A stretch of 64,000 nucleotides of DNA from Tolypothrix sp. NIES-4075 (GTDB taxonomy: Bacteria; Cyanobacteriota; Cyanobacteriia; Cyanobacteriales; Nostocaceae): positions 717,666-781,665 of the forward strand of contig NZ_BDUC01000003.1 in assembly GCF_002218085.1 (NCBI RefSeq), written 5' to 3'. Both the position numbers and the translations under genes were made by a program. Below the pieces are notes generated by a model, which saw only the letters and a list, made by a program, of their open reading frames with translations, searched no databases and had not been told where the DNA came from. Shown piece after piece: positions 52,594 to 60,616 of the stretch (its first letter is position 1; each line of letters opens with the position of its first letter).

Positions 52594-54666
52594 GTGAGAA
52601 GGTATCTTCTTTCGCTTTCAGTTGGTGTAACAAGTTTAGCTTACGCATTTACTGCCGTAGCAGCGGATAAATCGGCTCAGGTAATATCAGACATACCTAA
52701 TTTAAGCGAAATCAAACTACCATCAAAGGATGCTCAATTATTAACTCAACCAGATAAATTAGATAAAATTACCCAGTCACCACCAACAAAACCAGAACCA
52801 GAAACCACCGATGATGCAGATATTAACTTAGAAGTAACTGGCGAAGAAGATACTCAACCTCAATCTAGCCCAGTTTATGTAATAGATAAAGATGAAATTC
52901 AAAAACAAGGTGCTAATAGTGCGGCAGAAGTATTAAGAGGTTTACCCGGATTTGCTATTAACGATGCCGGTTTTGGTGCAGATATTCACACTGGAACCTT
53001 CTATCGAGGACAGTCAATTAATCAGTCTGTATTTTTGCTAAATGGCAGACCGATTAACAGCAATATTAACACTTATCATGGCAATACTGACCTCAATAGC
53101 ATTCCCGTAGAATCGATTGAACGAGTGGAATTATCAAGTGGTACAGCCTCTACATTATACGGTTCAGAAGCCGTTGGTGGAGTAGTTAATATTATCACAA
53201 AACTTGGTGAAGGTCCGCCTAGATTCAGTGGTTTAGTGCAATATGGTTCTTATGGTGAAGACAATTATCGCACTAGCTATGGTGGCGCTCTTGGCTCAGT
53301 AAAATTTAATATAGGCTACGAAAAGTACGATGCAGAAAACGATTATAAAGTACCTGTCGGTGCTGTAAATCGTGATGCCAATGGACGGTTTTTTAATGGA
53401 GATACCGCTACTAGCAACTATTTTGGTAATGTTACTTTAGATGTAAATCCCAAAAATACTATCAGTTTTGATACTAATATAATTAGCAGTCGCCGAGGTT
53501 TAACTTATTTTGGTTTTCCTCTCCAAAGAGACAGACTTGACCATGATGTATTAAACGCTGGTTTATCTTGGAAAAGTCAGCTTGGTAATGGTAAAGATTC
53601 TACTCTTAACGCCACAATTGGTTATGCTCAAGATTACTTCAGCACTTATGGTCCAAGTGGCAGTACTTTTTCTCGTCAAGCTTCATTAGATTCTCAAGCA
53701 TTGACTGCTAGAGTAGAACATCAGTGGCAATTCAATCAAAATAATCTTCTACGGTGGGGATTAGATTTAAAAAATAACAACCTTGATGGTGATGTTCTCA
53801 GTAATATTCCTAATCGAATTCGCTTTAATGGTAATGAAAATAGAGATAGATTTCAAACAGCAATATTCGCCTTAAATACTTGGAATTTAACAAAAAATTT
53901 CCAAGCAGATTTAGGATTAAGACAAAACTTTAATAGCGAATTTGGTAGTTATCTTAACCCTAGCGTCGGGTTAAAATATGCACCTAGCGACAATATTGCA
54001 GTGCGTGGAAGTTGGGCTTCAGTGCAACGCAACCCTGGTATAGACCAATTGTATGTTTATGATACCGTTCATGGCTGGTTGCCCAACCCCGACCTCAAAC
54101 CGGAAACTGGTTATTCTTGGACAGCAGGACTTGATGTCAAATTATCTAATAATTTAACAGGGCAATTTACTTACTTTGCCAGTAGTTTAGATAACCGATT
54201 AGCAGTAAGTTCAGCAGGTCAGTGGACTAATATTGGCTTAGTAAATACCAACGGTTTAGAAGCTGCTTTACGATTGCGAATTGCGCGTGAATGGTCAACT
54301 TTTCTCAACTATACTTATACTGATGCCCGCATCGAATCAGGTTTAGAAAAGGGATTGCAATTAGGCTTCGTTCCCTACTCAGTAGCACAAATGGGTCTAG
54401 GTTATGAATCCAACGGTTGGCAGGTTAATCTGATTGCTAGTTACAACAGTGGTTCGCGAAGAGCCTTTTATACCTTACCTGGTCAGTCTACCACAGATTT
54501 CTCACCCTCTTGGTTGAACTTGGATCTTGGTGCTAGGATTCCTATAACGAGAACCTTAGGGTTAAATCTTTTTGTCGAAAACTTGGCTGATGTTCAGTAT
54601 GAAAAAGCTAATCGTGTTTATCAACCCGGACGCGCTTTTAGAATTGGTGTATCGTCGAGTTTTTAA
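52594..54666 (+). CDS. TonB-dependent outer-membrane receptor
   Basis: 690 residues starting at GTG with GAGG 7 bases upstream. A signal peptide (MRRYLLSLSVGVTSLAYAFTAVAA) and a Thr/Pro/Asp-rich linker come before the plug domain (VYVIDKDEIQKQGANSAAEV, LNGRPINS, VESIERVELSSGTASTLYGSEAVGGVVNIITK). The 22-strand barrel ends in the terminal Phe of VSSF. NPDLKPETGYSW preceded by VHGW recalls the His and NPDL region of haem receptors, but NPDLKPE is also found in other receptors. The HugZ-like gene downstream favours haem or another iron ligand. Confidence 0.9.
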   Translation: MRRYLLSLSVGVTSLAYAFTAVAADKSAQVISDIPNLSEIKLPSKDAQLLTQPDKLDKITQSPPTKPEPETTDDADINLEVTGEEDTQPQSSPVYVIDKDEIQKQGANSAAEVLRGLPGFAINDAGFGADIHTGTFYRGQSINQSVFLLNGRPINSNINTYHGNTDLNSIPVESIERVELSSGTASTLYGSEAVGGVVNIITKLGEGPPRFSGLVQYGSYGEDNYRTSYGGALGSVKFNIGYEKYDAENDYKVPVGAVNRDANGRFFNGDTATSNYFGNVTLDVNPKNTISFDTNIISSRRGLTYFGFPLQRDRLDHDVLNAGLSWKSQLGNGKDSTLNATIGYAQDYFSTYGPSGSTFSRQASLDSQALTARVEHQWQFNQNNLLRWGLDLKNNNLDGDVLSNIPNRIRFNGNENRDRFQTAIFALNTWNLTKNFQADLGLRQNFNSEFGSYLNPSVGLKYAPSDNIAVRGSWASVQRNPGIDQLYVYDTVHGWLPNPDLKPETGYSWTAGLDVKLSNNLTGQFTYFASSLDNRLAVSSAGQWTNIGLVNTNGLEAALRLRIAREWSTFLNYTYTDARIESGLEKGLQLGFVPYSVAQMGLGYESNGWQVNLIASYNSGSRRAFYTLPGQSTTDFSPSWLNLDLGARIPITRTLGLNLFVENLADVQYEKANRVYQPGRAFRIGVSSSF

Positions 54667-54678
54667 TTAAGCAACTCT

Positions 54679-54975
54679 ATGAGAGCTAGAATTGAAAACA
54701 GCGTACTTTTCTTGCACCACGAGGACTTACCAGAATTTAAAAAAGGTGGTTCCGTGGTGAGGAATTCATACTTTTGGGCATTGCGTTCAATTGCCGGTCG
54801 TGCTACACGTTATCGTGATTGGGAATACGAATCAGAAGTTTGGATAGCGCTGTCGCGGATGCTTTTATCCTTTACCGAATCAGGTTATTTAGGCTTGAAA
54901 GAAACCACCCTGGAATTTCCTTTATCTCAAGGTGAAATTCCCGACGTACTGCGGTCTATTTCCACCTGGGAATAG
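54679..54975 (+). CDS. 98-residue hypothetical protein
   Basis: It starts 12 bases after the receptor stop, so it is probably co-transcribed. Soluble, with no signal peptide; it contains HHEDLPEFKKGGSVVRNSYFW and RATRYRDWEYESEVWIALSRMLLSF. I do not recognise the family. Its position between the receptor and HugZ-like genes is the only clue, and a large palindromic element separates it from the latter. Confidence 0.65.
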   Translation: MRARIENSVLFLHHEDLPEFKKGGSVVRNSYFWALRSIAGRATRYRDWEYESEVWIALSRMLLSFTESGYLGLKETTLEFPLSQGEIPDVLRSISTWE

Positions 54976-54983
54976 CTTTTTTC

Positions 54984-55095
54984 GTAGTGAGCGCTACCCT
55001 ACGGGAAAGCTTCTCTTCGAGACGCACTCGCGTTCGCTAACAGCGCTCAAAAAGCATAATACTTTACGAAGAAATAGCGCTGAAGCGCTAACTAC
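54984..55095. repeat. GTAGT...ACTAC palindromic element, copy 7, with nested block
   Basis: A 112-bp element. The outer arms are GTAGTGAGCGCT and AGCGCTGAAGCGCTAACTAC. The interior has GCTACCCTACGGGAAAGC, the reverse complement of the nested block in copy 1. It separates the 98-residue gene from the HugZ-like gene. Confidence 0.8.
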
Positions 55096-55110
55096 AAACT
55101 ATAATCAACC

Positions 55111-55599
55111 ATGAGCAAAATTGAAGAAGCACAAGCTGCGTATCAAAATTTTACAGATGAATTTCAAAGTGTCATCCTCAGCACCGTTAGCGAAGAAAAT
55201 CAACCTAACGCTAGTTATGCACCTTTTGTGATGGATGAAGCAAAAAACGTTTATATATTTGTTAGCGGTCTTTCACCTCACACTCGTAACTTGTATGCTA
55301 ATTCTCAAGCTTGCATTCTGTTTATTGACGATGAATCGAAAACCGAGCAAATCTTTGCCCGTCGTCGTCTAACTTTTGATTGTTCTGCAAGTTTAATTGA
55401 GAGAGAAACCCCACAATGGAATCAAATTGCCGATCGCTTTGAAGAACGTTTTGGAGACATGATTCAAGTTTTTCGTGGCTTGGCTGACTTCCGCATTTTT
55501 AAGCTTACTCCTAGTGAAGGACGCTTTGTAATTGGCTTTGGTGCGGCTTATCAAATAACTGCTGATGATTTTAATAGTTTAAAGCATATCAAAGGTTAA
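55111..55599 (+). CDS. HugZ-like pyridoxamine oxidase-family protein
   Basis: 162 residues with the split-barrel flavin/haem fold: FQSVILSTVSEENQPNASYAPFVMD, NVYIFVSGLSPHTRNLYANSQACILFIDDE and a C-terminal FVIGFGAAYQI. The GFGAAY-x-I segment is typical of HugZ/HutZ proteins, which bind and degrade haem. It lies downstream of a TonB-dependent receptor, which suggests haem iron use. A plain FMN-binding oxidase cannot be excluded. Confidence 0.8.
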   Translation: MSKIEEAQAAYQNFTDEFQSVILSTVSEENQPNASYAPFVMDEAKNVYIFVSGLSPHTRNLYANSQACILFIDDESKTEQIFARRRLTFDCSASLIERETPQWNQIADRFEERFGDMIQVFRGLADFRIFKLTPSEGRFVIGFGAAYQITADDFNSLKHIKG

Positions 55600-55656
55600 G
55601 TTGTAGTTAAAGTTACGTTATTGTATAGGCGATCGCTCTTATTACTTCACACAATC

Positions 55657-55908
55657 TCAATGACGAAATCTTGCTAACAACTCCTCACCAGATGATTGCA
55701 GCAAAAAACGAGTAAACTCTTCTGGTGGTAATACAAGCATTGGCTCAATAATTGCTACTAACTCCTCATCCAATGTTCCAAAGCGGACCAGCAAGTTTTC
55801 TATTGTAATGCGACGTTCCCTCTGAATACCTTGCTGTTGTCCTTCTTGTCTAGCCTCTGCTAACCGTTGCTCATACGGTGATAACCGCATAATTAAATCC
55901 CTACTCAC
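55657..55908 (-). CDS. DUF4351 domain protein, short
   Basis: 83 residues consisting of a charged helix (LAEARQEGQQQGIQRERR) and a DUF4351 domain (ITIENLLVRFGTLDEELVAIIEPMLVLPPEEFTRFLL, SGEELLARF). This domain normally sits at the C-terminus of Rpn/PD-(D/E)XK nuclease-like proteins of about 250-300 residues. Here the nuclease part is absent, so this is either a stand-alone domain or the relic of a larger gene. No nuclease sequence was seen upstream. Confidence 0.7.
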   Translation of the reverse strand: MSRDLIMRLSPYEQRLAEARQEGQQQGIQRERRITIENLLVRFGTLDEELVAIIEPMLVLPPEEFTRFLLQSSGEELLARFRH

Positions 55909-55936
55909 ATAGAATTAGTATTAAAGTTTATTATTT

Positions 55937-56464
55937 ATGGAAAAAACTATCATGAAATTTGATTATTCTTTAGACTTTAAGAATATCGACTTTCGCCAAC
56001 ATCCGGAACTGTACCGCGTTGGTAAAGGCGAACAGGGTGTACTTTTAGTAGAACCTTACAAATCAGAAATTCTTCCCCACTGGCGATTTAAGACTCCTGA
56101 TATTGCGAGAGAGTCGAGTGAAAAAATCTACGAAATGTTTCTTGCTTATCTGGAACAAGATGATTTTGTTGGTGCAGATATGGCGCGGAAGTTTATCCAA
56201 ATGGGTTATACGCGATCGCGTCGCTATGCTAATCACAAAAGTGGCAGAAAATACAAAACTAACCCGCAAAAAGAAACTTCAACATCAGCACAACTGCAAG
56301 CGCGAAAAGATATTTTACCTTATGAAGTAGACCCAGTGAAAGCCGAATCCGCAGCCATATTTAAAGAAAAATGGATACAAGCCAAAACCAACGAAAAATA
56401 TCTTCAGTTGTTAGCAAAACATAATCAAAAGATTTCCAGCAGCGCTGAAAAAAAATCTACTTAA
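55937..56464 (+). CDS. DUF4385 family protein
   Basis: 175 residues beginning MEKTIMKFDYSLDFKNIDFRQHPELYRVGKGEQGVL, followed by PYKSEILPHWRFKTP, ARKFIQMGYTRSRRYANHKSG and a basic Lys-rich tail. The sequence fits DUF4385, cytoplasmic proteins of unknown activity. The alternative start is the Met at residue 6. It is divergent from the DUF4351 gene, with a 28-base gap. Confidence 0.8.
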   Translation: MEKTIMKFDYSLDFKNIDFRQHPELYRVGKGEQGVLLVEPYKSEILPHWRFKTPDIARESSEKIYEMFLAYLEQDDFVGADMARKFIQMGYTRSRRYANHKSGRKYKTNPQKETSTSAQLQARKDILPYEVDPVKAESAAIFKEKWIQAKTNEKYLQLLAKHNQKISSSAEKKST

Positions 56465-56832
56465 GTATATTCATTTTTTCAGTAACTATTGATAACATCT
56501 GCCTGAATTTATGAAGATGGTTTGTTGTTTTTAATTTGGTTAGTATGAGCGATCGCAGCCAAAAGTGTAACTGAGGTTCAAATCTGCTGTACTGCTTGTA
56601 ATTAAGCAGAGACGTTCCGCGCAGAGGCATCTCTACAATATATGTGATATCATATCCGCTAAATCGCCATAATAGACATCTCCAGAAATTAAATATGCGT
56701 TATCCACAACCCTTGTAGATACGCTAAATTTAACGTCTCTACATTCTTTTTCGGAGATGTCTAATCATGTTTTACAGTTTTCTATTACTGTTGATTTACC
56801 GGATATGAGAATTTAAGTAAAAACTAATTTTT
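56465..56832. other. Spacer with repeats after DUF4385 gene
   Basis: It contains a degenerate AGAGACGTTCC...ATCTCTACA hairpin (56607-56637) and a good TAGACATCTCC...GGAGATGTCTA element (56673-56763). No gene was found. Confidence 0.6.
56673..56763. repeat. TAGACATCTCC element, copy 3 (best ends)
   Basis: A 91-bp element with perfect 11-bp terminal inverted repeats (TAGACATCTCC / GGAGATGTCTA). The interior holds CCCTTGTAGATACG and CGTCTCTACA. It is the best preserved copy of this family in the window. Confidence 0.85.
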
Positions 56833-57093
56833 TTAGCTGCTAGAATTTATTTTATTTTGGTTGTTTTGCTGTTGCTTCATTTTGTACTCATTTTTTTCTA
56901 AAAGTCTCTGAGTAGTGATGAGAACAACAATTAGCAATATAAGCTGAATCTGCCAAGGAGCTAAGACCAAACTTATAATTAAGCTGATAACTGCAAGTAT
57001 GCCTGCAAAGTAGGCGATTTCATCGACACCTTTCTTAAAGATGTAACCAGTTATCAAGCCTGTAAAGAGTGGTATCAAAAAAGACAAAGCCAT
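56833..57093 (-). CDS. Small two- to three-helix membrane protein
   Basis: From Met 57093 the product is 86 residues (an upstream Met at 57102 is also possible). Hydrophobic segments are ALSFLIPLFTGLITGYIF, IAYFAGILAVISLIISLVL and WQIQLILLIVVLITT, followed by a polar Gln/Asn/Lys tail. The family is not recognised. It stands alone and is divergent from tex. Confidence 0.6.
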   Translation of the reverse strand: MALSFLIPLFTGLITGYIFKKGVDEIAYFAGILAVISLIISLVLAPWQIQLILLIVVLITTQRLLEKNEYKMKQQQNNQNKINSSS

Positions 57094-57327
57094 TTTTAAC
57101 AAACCTCTGCACTAGAAGTACGTTGCTTTCTCGAATATAAACATTTACGGTAAGTGTACTTACTTTACATCCAAAAATGTTTTCAGTACAATACCTAATC
57201 TCAAACAACAACGTATAAAATAGAAATTCCGGAATTGTAATGTAACTTAGCTTAACACTTAATGCTGGCGCTGAAACAGCCAATTGGCATATTACCTTAG
57301 AAGTATATTTTCCTTGCTTAACACTTG

Positions 57328-59487
57328 ATGCTGAACATTCCACTAATTTTGGCAACTGAACTAGACCTTAAACTTTATCAGGTGCAAAACGCGCTCTCCC
57401 TATTAGCGGAGGGTGCGACTATTCCCTTTATTGCACGTTACCGCAAAGAGCGCACCGACGAAATGAATGAAGTGCAATTGCGTGATGTTGCTGATAGGTA
57501 TACTTACTTACAAGAACTGGAAGAAAGGAAAGCGGCGATTTTGAAAGCGATCGCCGAACAAGGTAAACTGACTGATGAACTGAAAGCAAAAATTGAATTC
57601 TGCTTACAAAAAACTGAGCTTGAGGATTTATACTTACCCTATCGACCAAAGCGACGCACCCGTGCCACCATCGCTAGAGAAAAGGGACTCGAACCTTTAG
57701 CGGAGTTTATCAAGTCGCTAAATGTTAAAAATGGTGTAGCAGCTTCACTAGAAGAAGAAGCAGCCAAGTATATTTCTGAAAGTTTGGGAGTGAAGACAGC
57801 AGAAGAAGCACTTAAAGGCGCTGCTGACATTTTAGCAGAAGAGGTAGCAGAAAAAGCTTTTTTGCGTGCATATGTGCGCGAATATTTGTTAGAAGAAGGA
57901 GTATTTGTCTCTCGCATCAAAGATAAATATCCCGAAGGGACAACCAAGTTTGAAATGTACCGCGACTATAAAATTCGCGTGCCAAATATCGCACCGCATA
58001 ATATGCTGGCTTTGTGTCGCGGTGAAGCTGAAGAAATATTACAGTTTGAAATTTCCTTTGATGAAGATGTGGTACTTTCTTACTTAGAGTCGCAGGAAAT
58101 TCACTCAAAGCAGCGTGTAATTAGAAATTTTTATCAGGATATGCTGAAAGACGCATTCAATCGCCTGATGAAAACATCTTTGATAAGTGAGGTAATTTCC
58201 GAAAAGAAACTTTACGCAGATATTGAGTCCATCAAAACATTTGAAACGAATCTGCGAGAGTTACTGCTAGGAGCGCCGGCGGGAATGAAACCAACTTTGG
58301 CGATAGATCCGGGGTTTAGAACTGGATGTAAAGTTGCAGTACTCGACGAAACGGGGCAATTTTTAGAATATCAAGCGGTGTTTCCCCACCAAGCAGCAGA
58401 ACAACGTGCTAAAGCTGCACAAACCATCAAAAAGTTGATGGAAAAATATAAGATAGAATTGATTGCGATCGGTAATGGTACAGCTTCGCGAGAGACAGAA
58501 GAATTTGTCTCAGAAGTTTTGCAAACAATGGAACGCAAACCAATTAAAGTGATGGTAAATGAGTCGGGTGCATCTATATATTCTGCCAGCAAACTTGCAG
58601 GTGAAGAGTTCCCCGATTTAGATGTTACTGTACGCGGTGCAATTAGTATCGGACGCCGTTTGCAAGATCCACTAGCGGAACTTGTGAAAATAGACCCGAA
58701 ATCTATTGGTGTGGGACAATATCAACACGATGTCGATCAAAAGTTGTTGAAAAAGAAGTTAGATGAAACTGTAGAAAGCTGTGTAAACTATGTTGGCGTG
58801 GATTTGAACACCGCATCAAAGGAACTTCTAACTTTTGTATCGGGAATTACCTCAACCGTGGCGAATAATATTGTTAAATATCGTAATGAAAACGGTGCAT
58901 TTAAAAATCGCCGCCAACTGTTGAAAGTTCCCAAATTGGGACCAAAAGCCTTTGAACAAGCAGCGGGTTTTCTTCGCATTCGCGGTGGTGACAACCCTTT
59001 AGATAATACCGCAGTGCATCCAGAAAGTTACGCAGTTGTGCAGGCGATCGCCTCCGATTTAGGTTTACCCTTACAACAGGTAACGCAAATTGCCGAAAAG
59101 TTGCAAAAAACCAACTTAAAAAAATACGTCACCGACGCGATCGGCGAACCCACGCTGCGTGACATCAAAAGCGAACTAGAAAAGCCAGGAAGAGATCCGC
59201 GTGCTGAATTTAAGTATGCCACCTTCAAAGAAGGAATCAAAGAAATTTCTGATTTAAAAACAGGGATGGAATTAGAAGGTATCGTTACCAATGTCGCCAA
59301 CTTCGGCGCATTTGTCGATATCGGTGTGCATCAAGATGGTTTGGTGCATATATCCCAACTTGCTGATAGATTCGTAGACGATCCCAATAAAGTCGTAAAA
59401 GTTGGACAAGTCGTGAAAGTGCGAGTTATGGAAGTTAACGAAAAATTAAAACGGATTGGTTTGTCAATGAAGGCTGTGAAACAGTAG
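57328..59487 (+). CDS. tex: Tex-family RNA-binding S1 protein
   Basis: 719 residues, a normal Tex length. The N-terminal helical domain (ATIPFIARYRKERTDEMNEVQLRD) is followed by a YqgF-like RNase H fold (LAIDPGFRTGCKVAVLDETG), helix-hairpin-helix repeats (VNYVGVDLNTASKELLTFVSG, LKVPKLGPKAFEQAAGF) and a C-terminal S1 domain (GMELEGIVTNVANFGAFVDIG). Tex binds nucleic acid and influences transcription or RNA turnover in many bacteria. ATG 57328 is preferred over the TTG just before it. A likely terminator follows. Confidence 0.95.
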   Translation: MLNIPLILATELDLKLYQVQNALSLLAEGATIPFIARYRKERTDEMNEVQLRDVADRYTYLQELEERKAAILKAIAEQGKLTDELKAKIEFCLQKTELEDLYLPYRPKRRTRATIAREKGLEPLAEFIKSLNVKNGVAASLEEEAAKYISESLGVKTAEEALKGAADILAEEVAEKAFLRAYVREYLLEEGVFVSRIKDKYPEGTTKFEMYRDYKIRVPNIAPHNMLALCRGEAEEILQFEISFDEDVVLSYLESQEIHSKQRVIRNFYQDMLKDAFNRLMKTSLISEVISEKKLYADIESIKTFETNLRELLLGAPAGMKPTLAIDPGFRTGCKVAVLDETGQFLEYQAVFPHQAAEQRAKAAQTIKKLMEKYKIELIAIGNGTASRETEEFVSEVLQTMERKPIKVMVNESGASIYSASKLAGEEFPDLDVTVRGAISIGRRLQDPLAELVKIDPKSIGVGQYQHDVDQKLLKKKLDETVESCVNYVGVDLNTASKELLTFVSGITSTVANNIVKYRNENGAFKNRRQLLKVPKLGPKAFEQAAGFLRIRGGDNPLDNTAVHPESYAVVQAIASDLGLPLQQVTQIAEKLQKTNLKKYVTDAIGEPTLRDIKSELEKPGRDPRAEFKYATFKEGIKEISDLKTGMELEGIVTNVANFGAFVDIGVHQDGLVHISQLADRFVDDPNKVVKVGQVVKVRVMEVNEKLKRIGLSMKAVKQ

Positions 59488-59500
59488 AACCTTAGTATTT

Positions 59501-59535
59501 TACCCTTCCCCGTTTGCCAGGAAGGGTATTTCTTG
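59501..59535 (+). terminator. Probable terminator of tex
   Basis: TACCCTTCC pairs with GGAAGGGTA (9 bp, 10-base loop), followed by TTTCTTG, 13 bases after the tex stop codon. Confidence 0.65.
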
Positions 59536-59636
59536 TCCTATTAACCAAACCGCGAAATGCTTGATTAATTTGACAATACTGCACATTATGTGTCTAATAA
59601 AAAGTTAGGGTTCGCGTTCGGGCTTTAATTCACCTG

Positions 59637-59721
59637 ACTTACGCAAAAACTCTCTCTAACCTATGAATCTTGGCGTCCTTGGCGCCCTTGGCGGTTCGTT
59701 TTTCCATGACCTTGCGTAAGT
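59637..59721. repeat. ACTTACGCAA...TTGCGTAAGT element
   Basis: An 85-bp element with perfect 10-bp inverted ends. The interior has CTTGGCGTCCTTGGCGCCCTTGGCGG, a tract of CTTGGCG-like units of about 9 bp. It is the best copy of the family also seen at 12818-12901 and 23507-23612. It lies between tex and the SnoaL-like gene. Confidence 0.85.
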
Positions 59722-59761
59722 CCTAATTCAGTTTATAATCTCAGCTTTAGGAGAATCAGCC

Positions 59762-60199
59762 ATGTCTACCATTGAGGACAACAAAATAATTGCTCGACGG
59801 TGGCTGGAACTCATCAACGAACACAAAATCGAGGAAATCTGCTCGATGACTGCCCCAACTTGGACGATGCACGGTGGGGCGCCAGAAATGCCCCCAGGAC
59901 CTGAAGGAGTTCGCAAACTCTTTAATACAATCGGACCTATCGAGCAGAAATGGACGATTGAAGACGTAATTGCTGAGGGTAACAAAGTTGTCGTGCGTGC
60001 GACTAACACCTGCGTCCAGGAAAGTTTCTTTGGGATACCCGCTCATGGTCAGCAGCAAACGTTCACGGCTATGTTTATTCATTCGATTGCTGACGGTAAG
60101 ATAACTGAAACCTGGCGAAACGCTGATGATCTTGGGCGGCTTTTTCAGCTTGGTGCTAGGATTTCGCCGGGAACGTCAGAAGACTTCTTGCAGAAGTAG
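59762..60199 (+). CDS. SnoaL-like ester cyclase family protein
   Basis: 145 residues with the SnoaL/NTF2-like cone fold: IIARRWLELINEHKIEEICSMTAPTWTMHGG, GPEGVRKLFNTI, WTIEDVIAEGNKVVVRATNTC and the C-terminal IADGKITETWRNADDLGRLFQLG. Members are small cyclases, isomerases or binding proteins; the function here is unknown. The last six codons (EDFLQK and stop) lie within a 78-bp mobile repeat that begins at 60182, so the original C-terminus appears to have been replaced. An AGGAG site stands 9 bases before the ATG. Confidence 0.85.
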   Translation: MSTIEDNKIIARRWLELINEHKIEEICSMTAPTWTMHGGAPEMPPGPEGVRKLFNTIGPIEQKWTIEDVIAEGNKVVVRATNTCVQESFFGIPAHGQQQTFTAMFIHSIADGKITETWRNADDLGRLFQLGARISPGTSEDFLQK

Positions 60200-60259
60200 G
60201 GAACTCTTAACAGGGAACTCTTAACAGAACGTCGTAAAATCTCATTTTTGCAAGAGGTC
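60182..60259. repeat. 78-bp GACCTCTTGCA element, copy 2 (inverted), overlapping a gene end
   Basis: Same length and ends as the copy at 16614-16691, but in inverse orientation. Its core has four 7-bp units, TTAAGAG/TTCCCTG alternating when read on the minus strand. The first 18 bases supply the end and stop codon of the SnoaL-like gene. Confidence 0.88.
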
Positions 60260-60407
60260 TAGAGTAGTGTAGGTGGGATTTGACCTTTTATAAAGAATTA
60301 TAAAATTATCTTGACTTTTGTTAAAAGATAGCTTTTGTCATTGACCTGAGTTGTTAGGCGATCGCCAGGTACACTGTAAATAACCACAATCTTGCCAACA
60401 ACAGTTT

Positions 60408-60614
60408 ATGAAATTCAATGTAACCATTGATCGTGACGAAGATGGGGTTTGGATTATAGAGTGTCCTAGTATTCCTGGTTGTGTTAGTCAAGGTCAAACA
60501 AAAGAGGAAGCTATTGAAAATATCAAGGATGCGATCGCTGCTTGCCTTCAAGTCCGCGCAGAACGTGGTTTACCGCTCACTGTGGAGACTCAGCAAGTCG
60601 AGGTTGTCGTGTAG
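60408..60614 (+). CDS. hicB: HicB-family antitoxin
   Basis: 68 residues with the HicB partial RNase H-like fold: MKFNVTIDRDEDGVWIIECPSIPGCVSQGQTKEEAIENIKDAIAACL. HicB neutralises the HicA mRNA-cleaving toxin and often represses its own promoter. The HicA-like frame begins 2 bases after its stop. Because that hicA is frameshifted, this antitoxin may now be an orphan. Confidence 0.88.
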   Translation: MKFNVTIDRDEDGVWIIECPSIPGCVSQGQTKEEAIENIKDAIAACLQVRAERGLPLTVETQQVEVVV

Positions 60615-60616
60615 TC

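Noticed and set aside
56570..56600. tRNA-like GGTTCAAATC motif
   Set aside because: No matching acceptor or anticodon arms could be found around it.
57035..57355. 106-residue minus-strand frame upstream of tex
   Set aside because: It overlaps a small membrane gene and the tex start and has no protein-like pattern.
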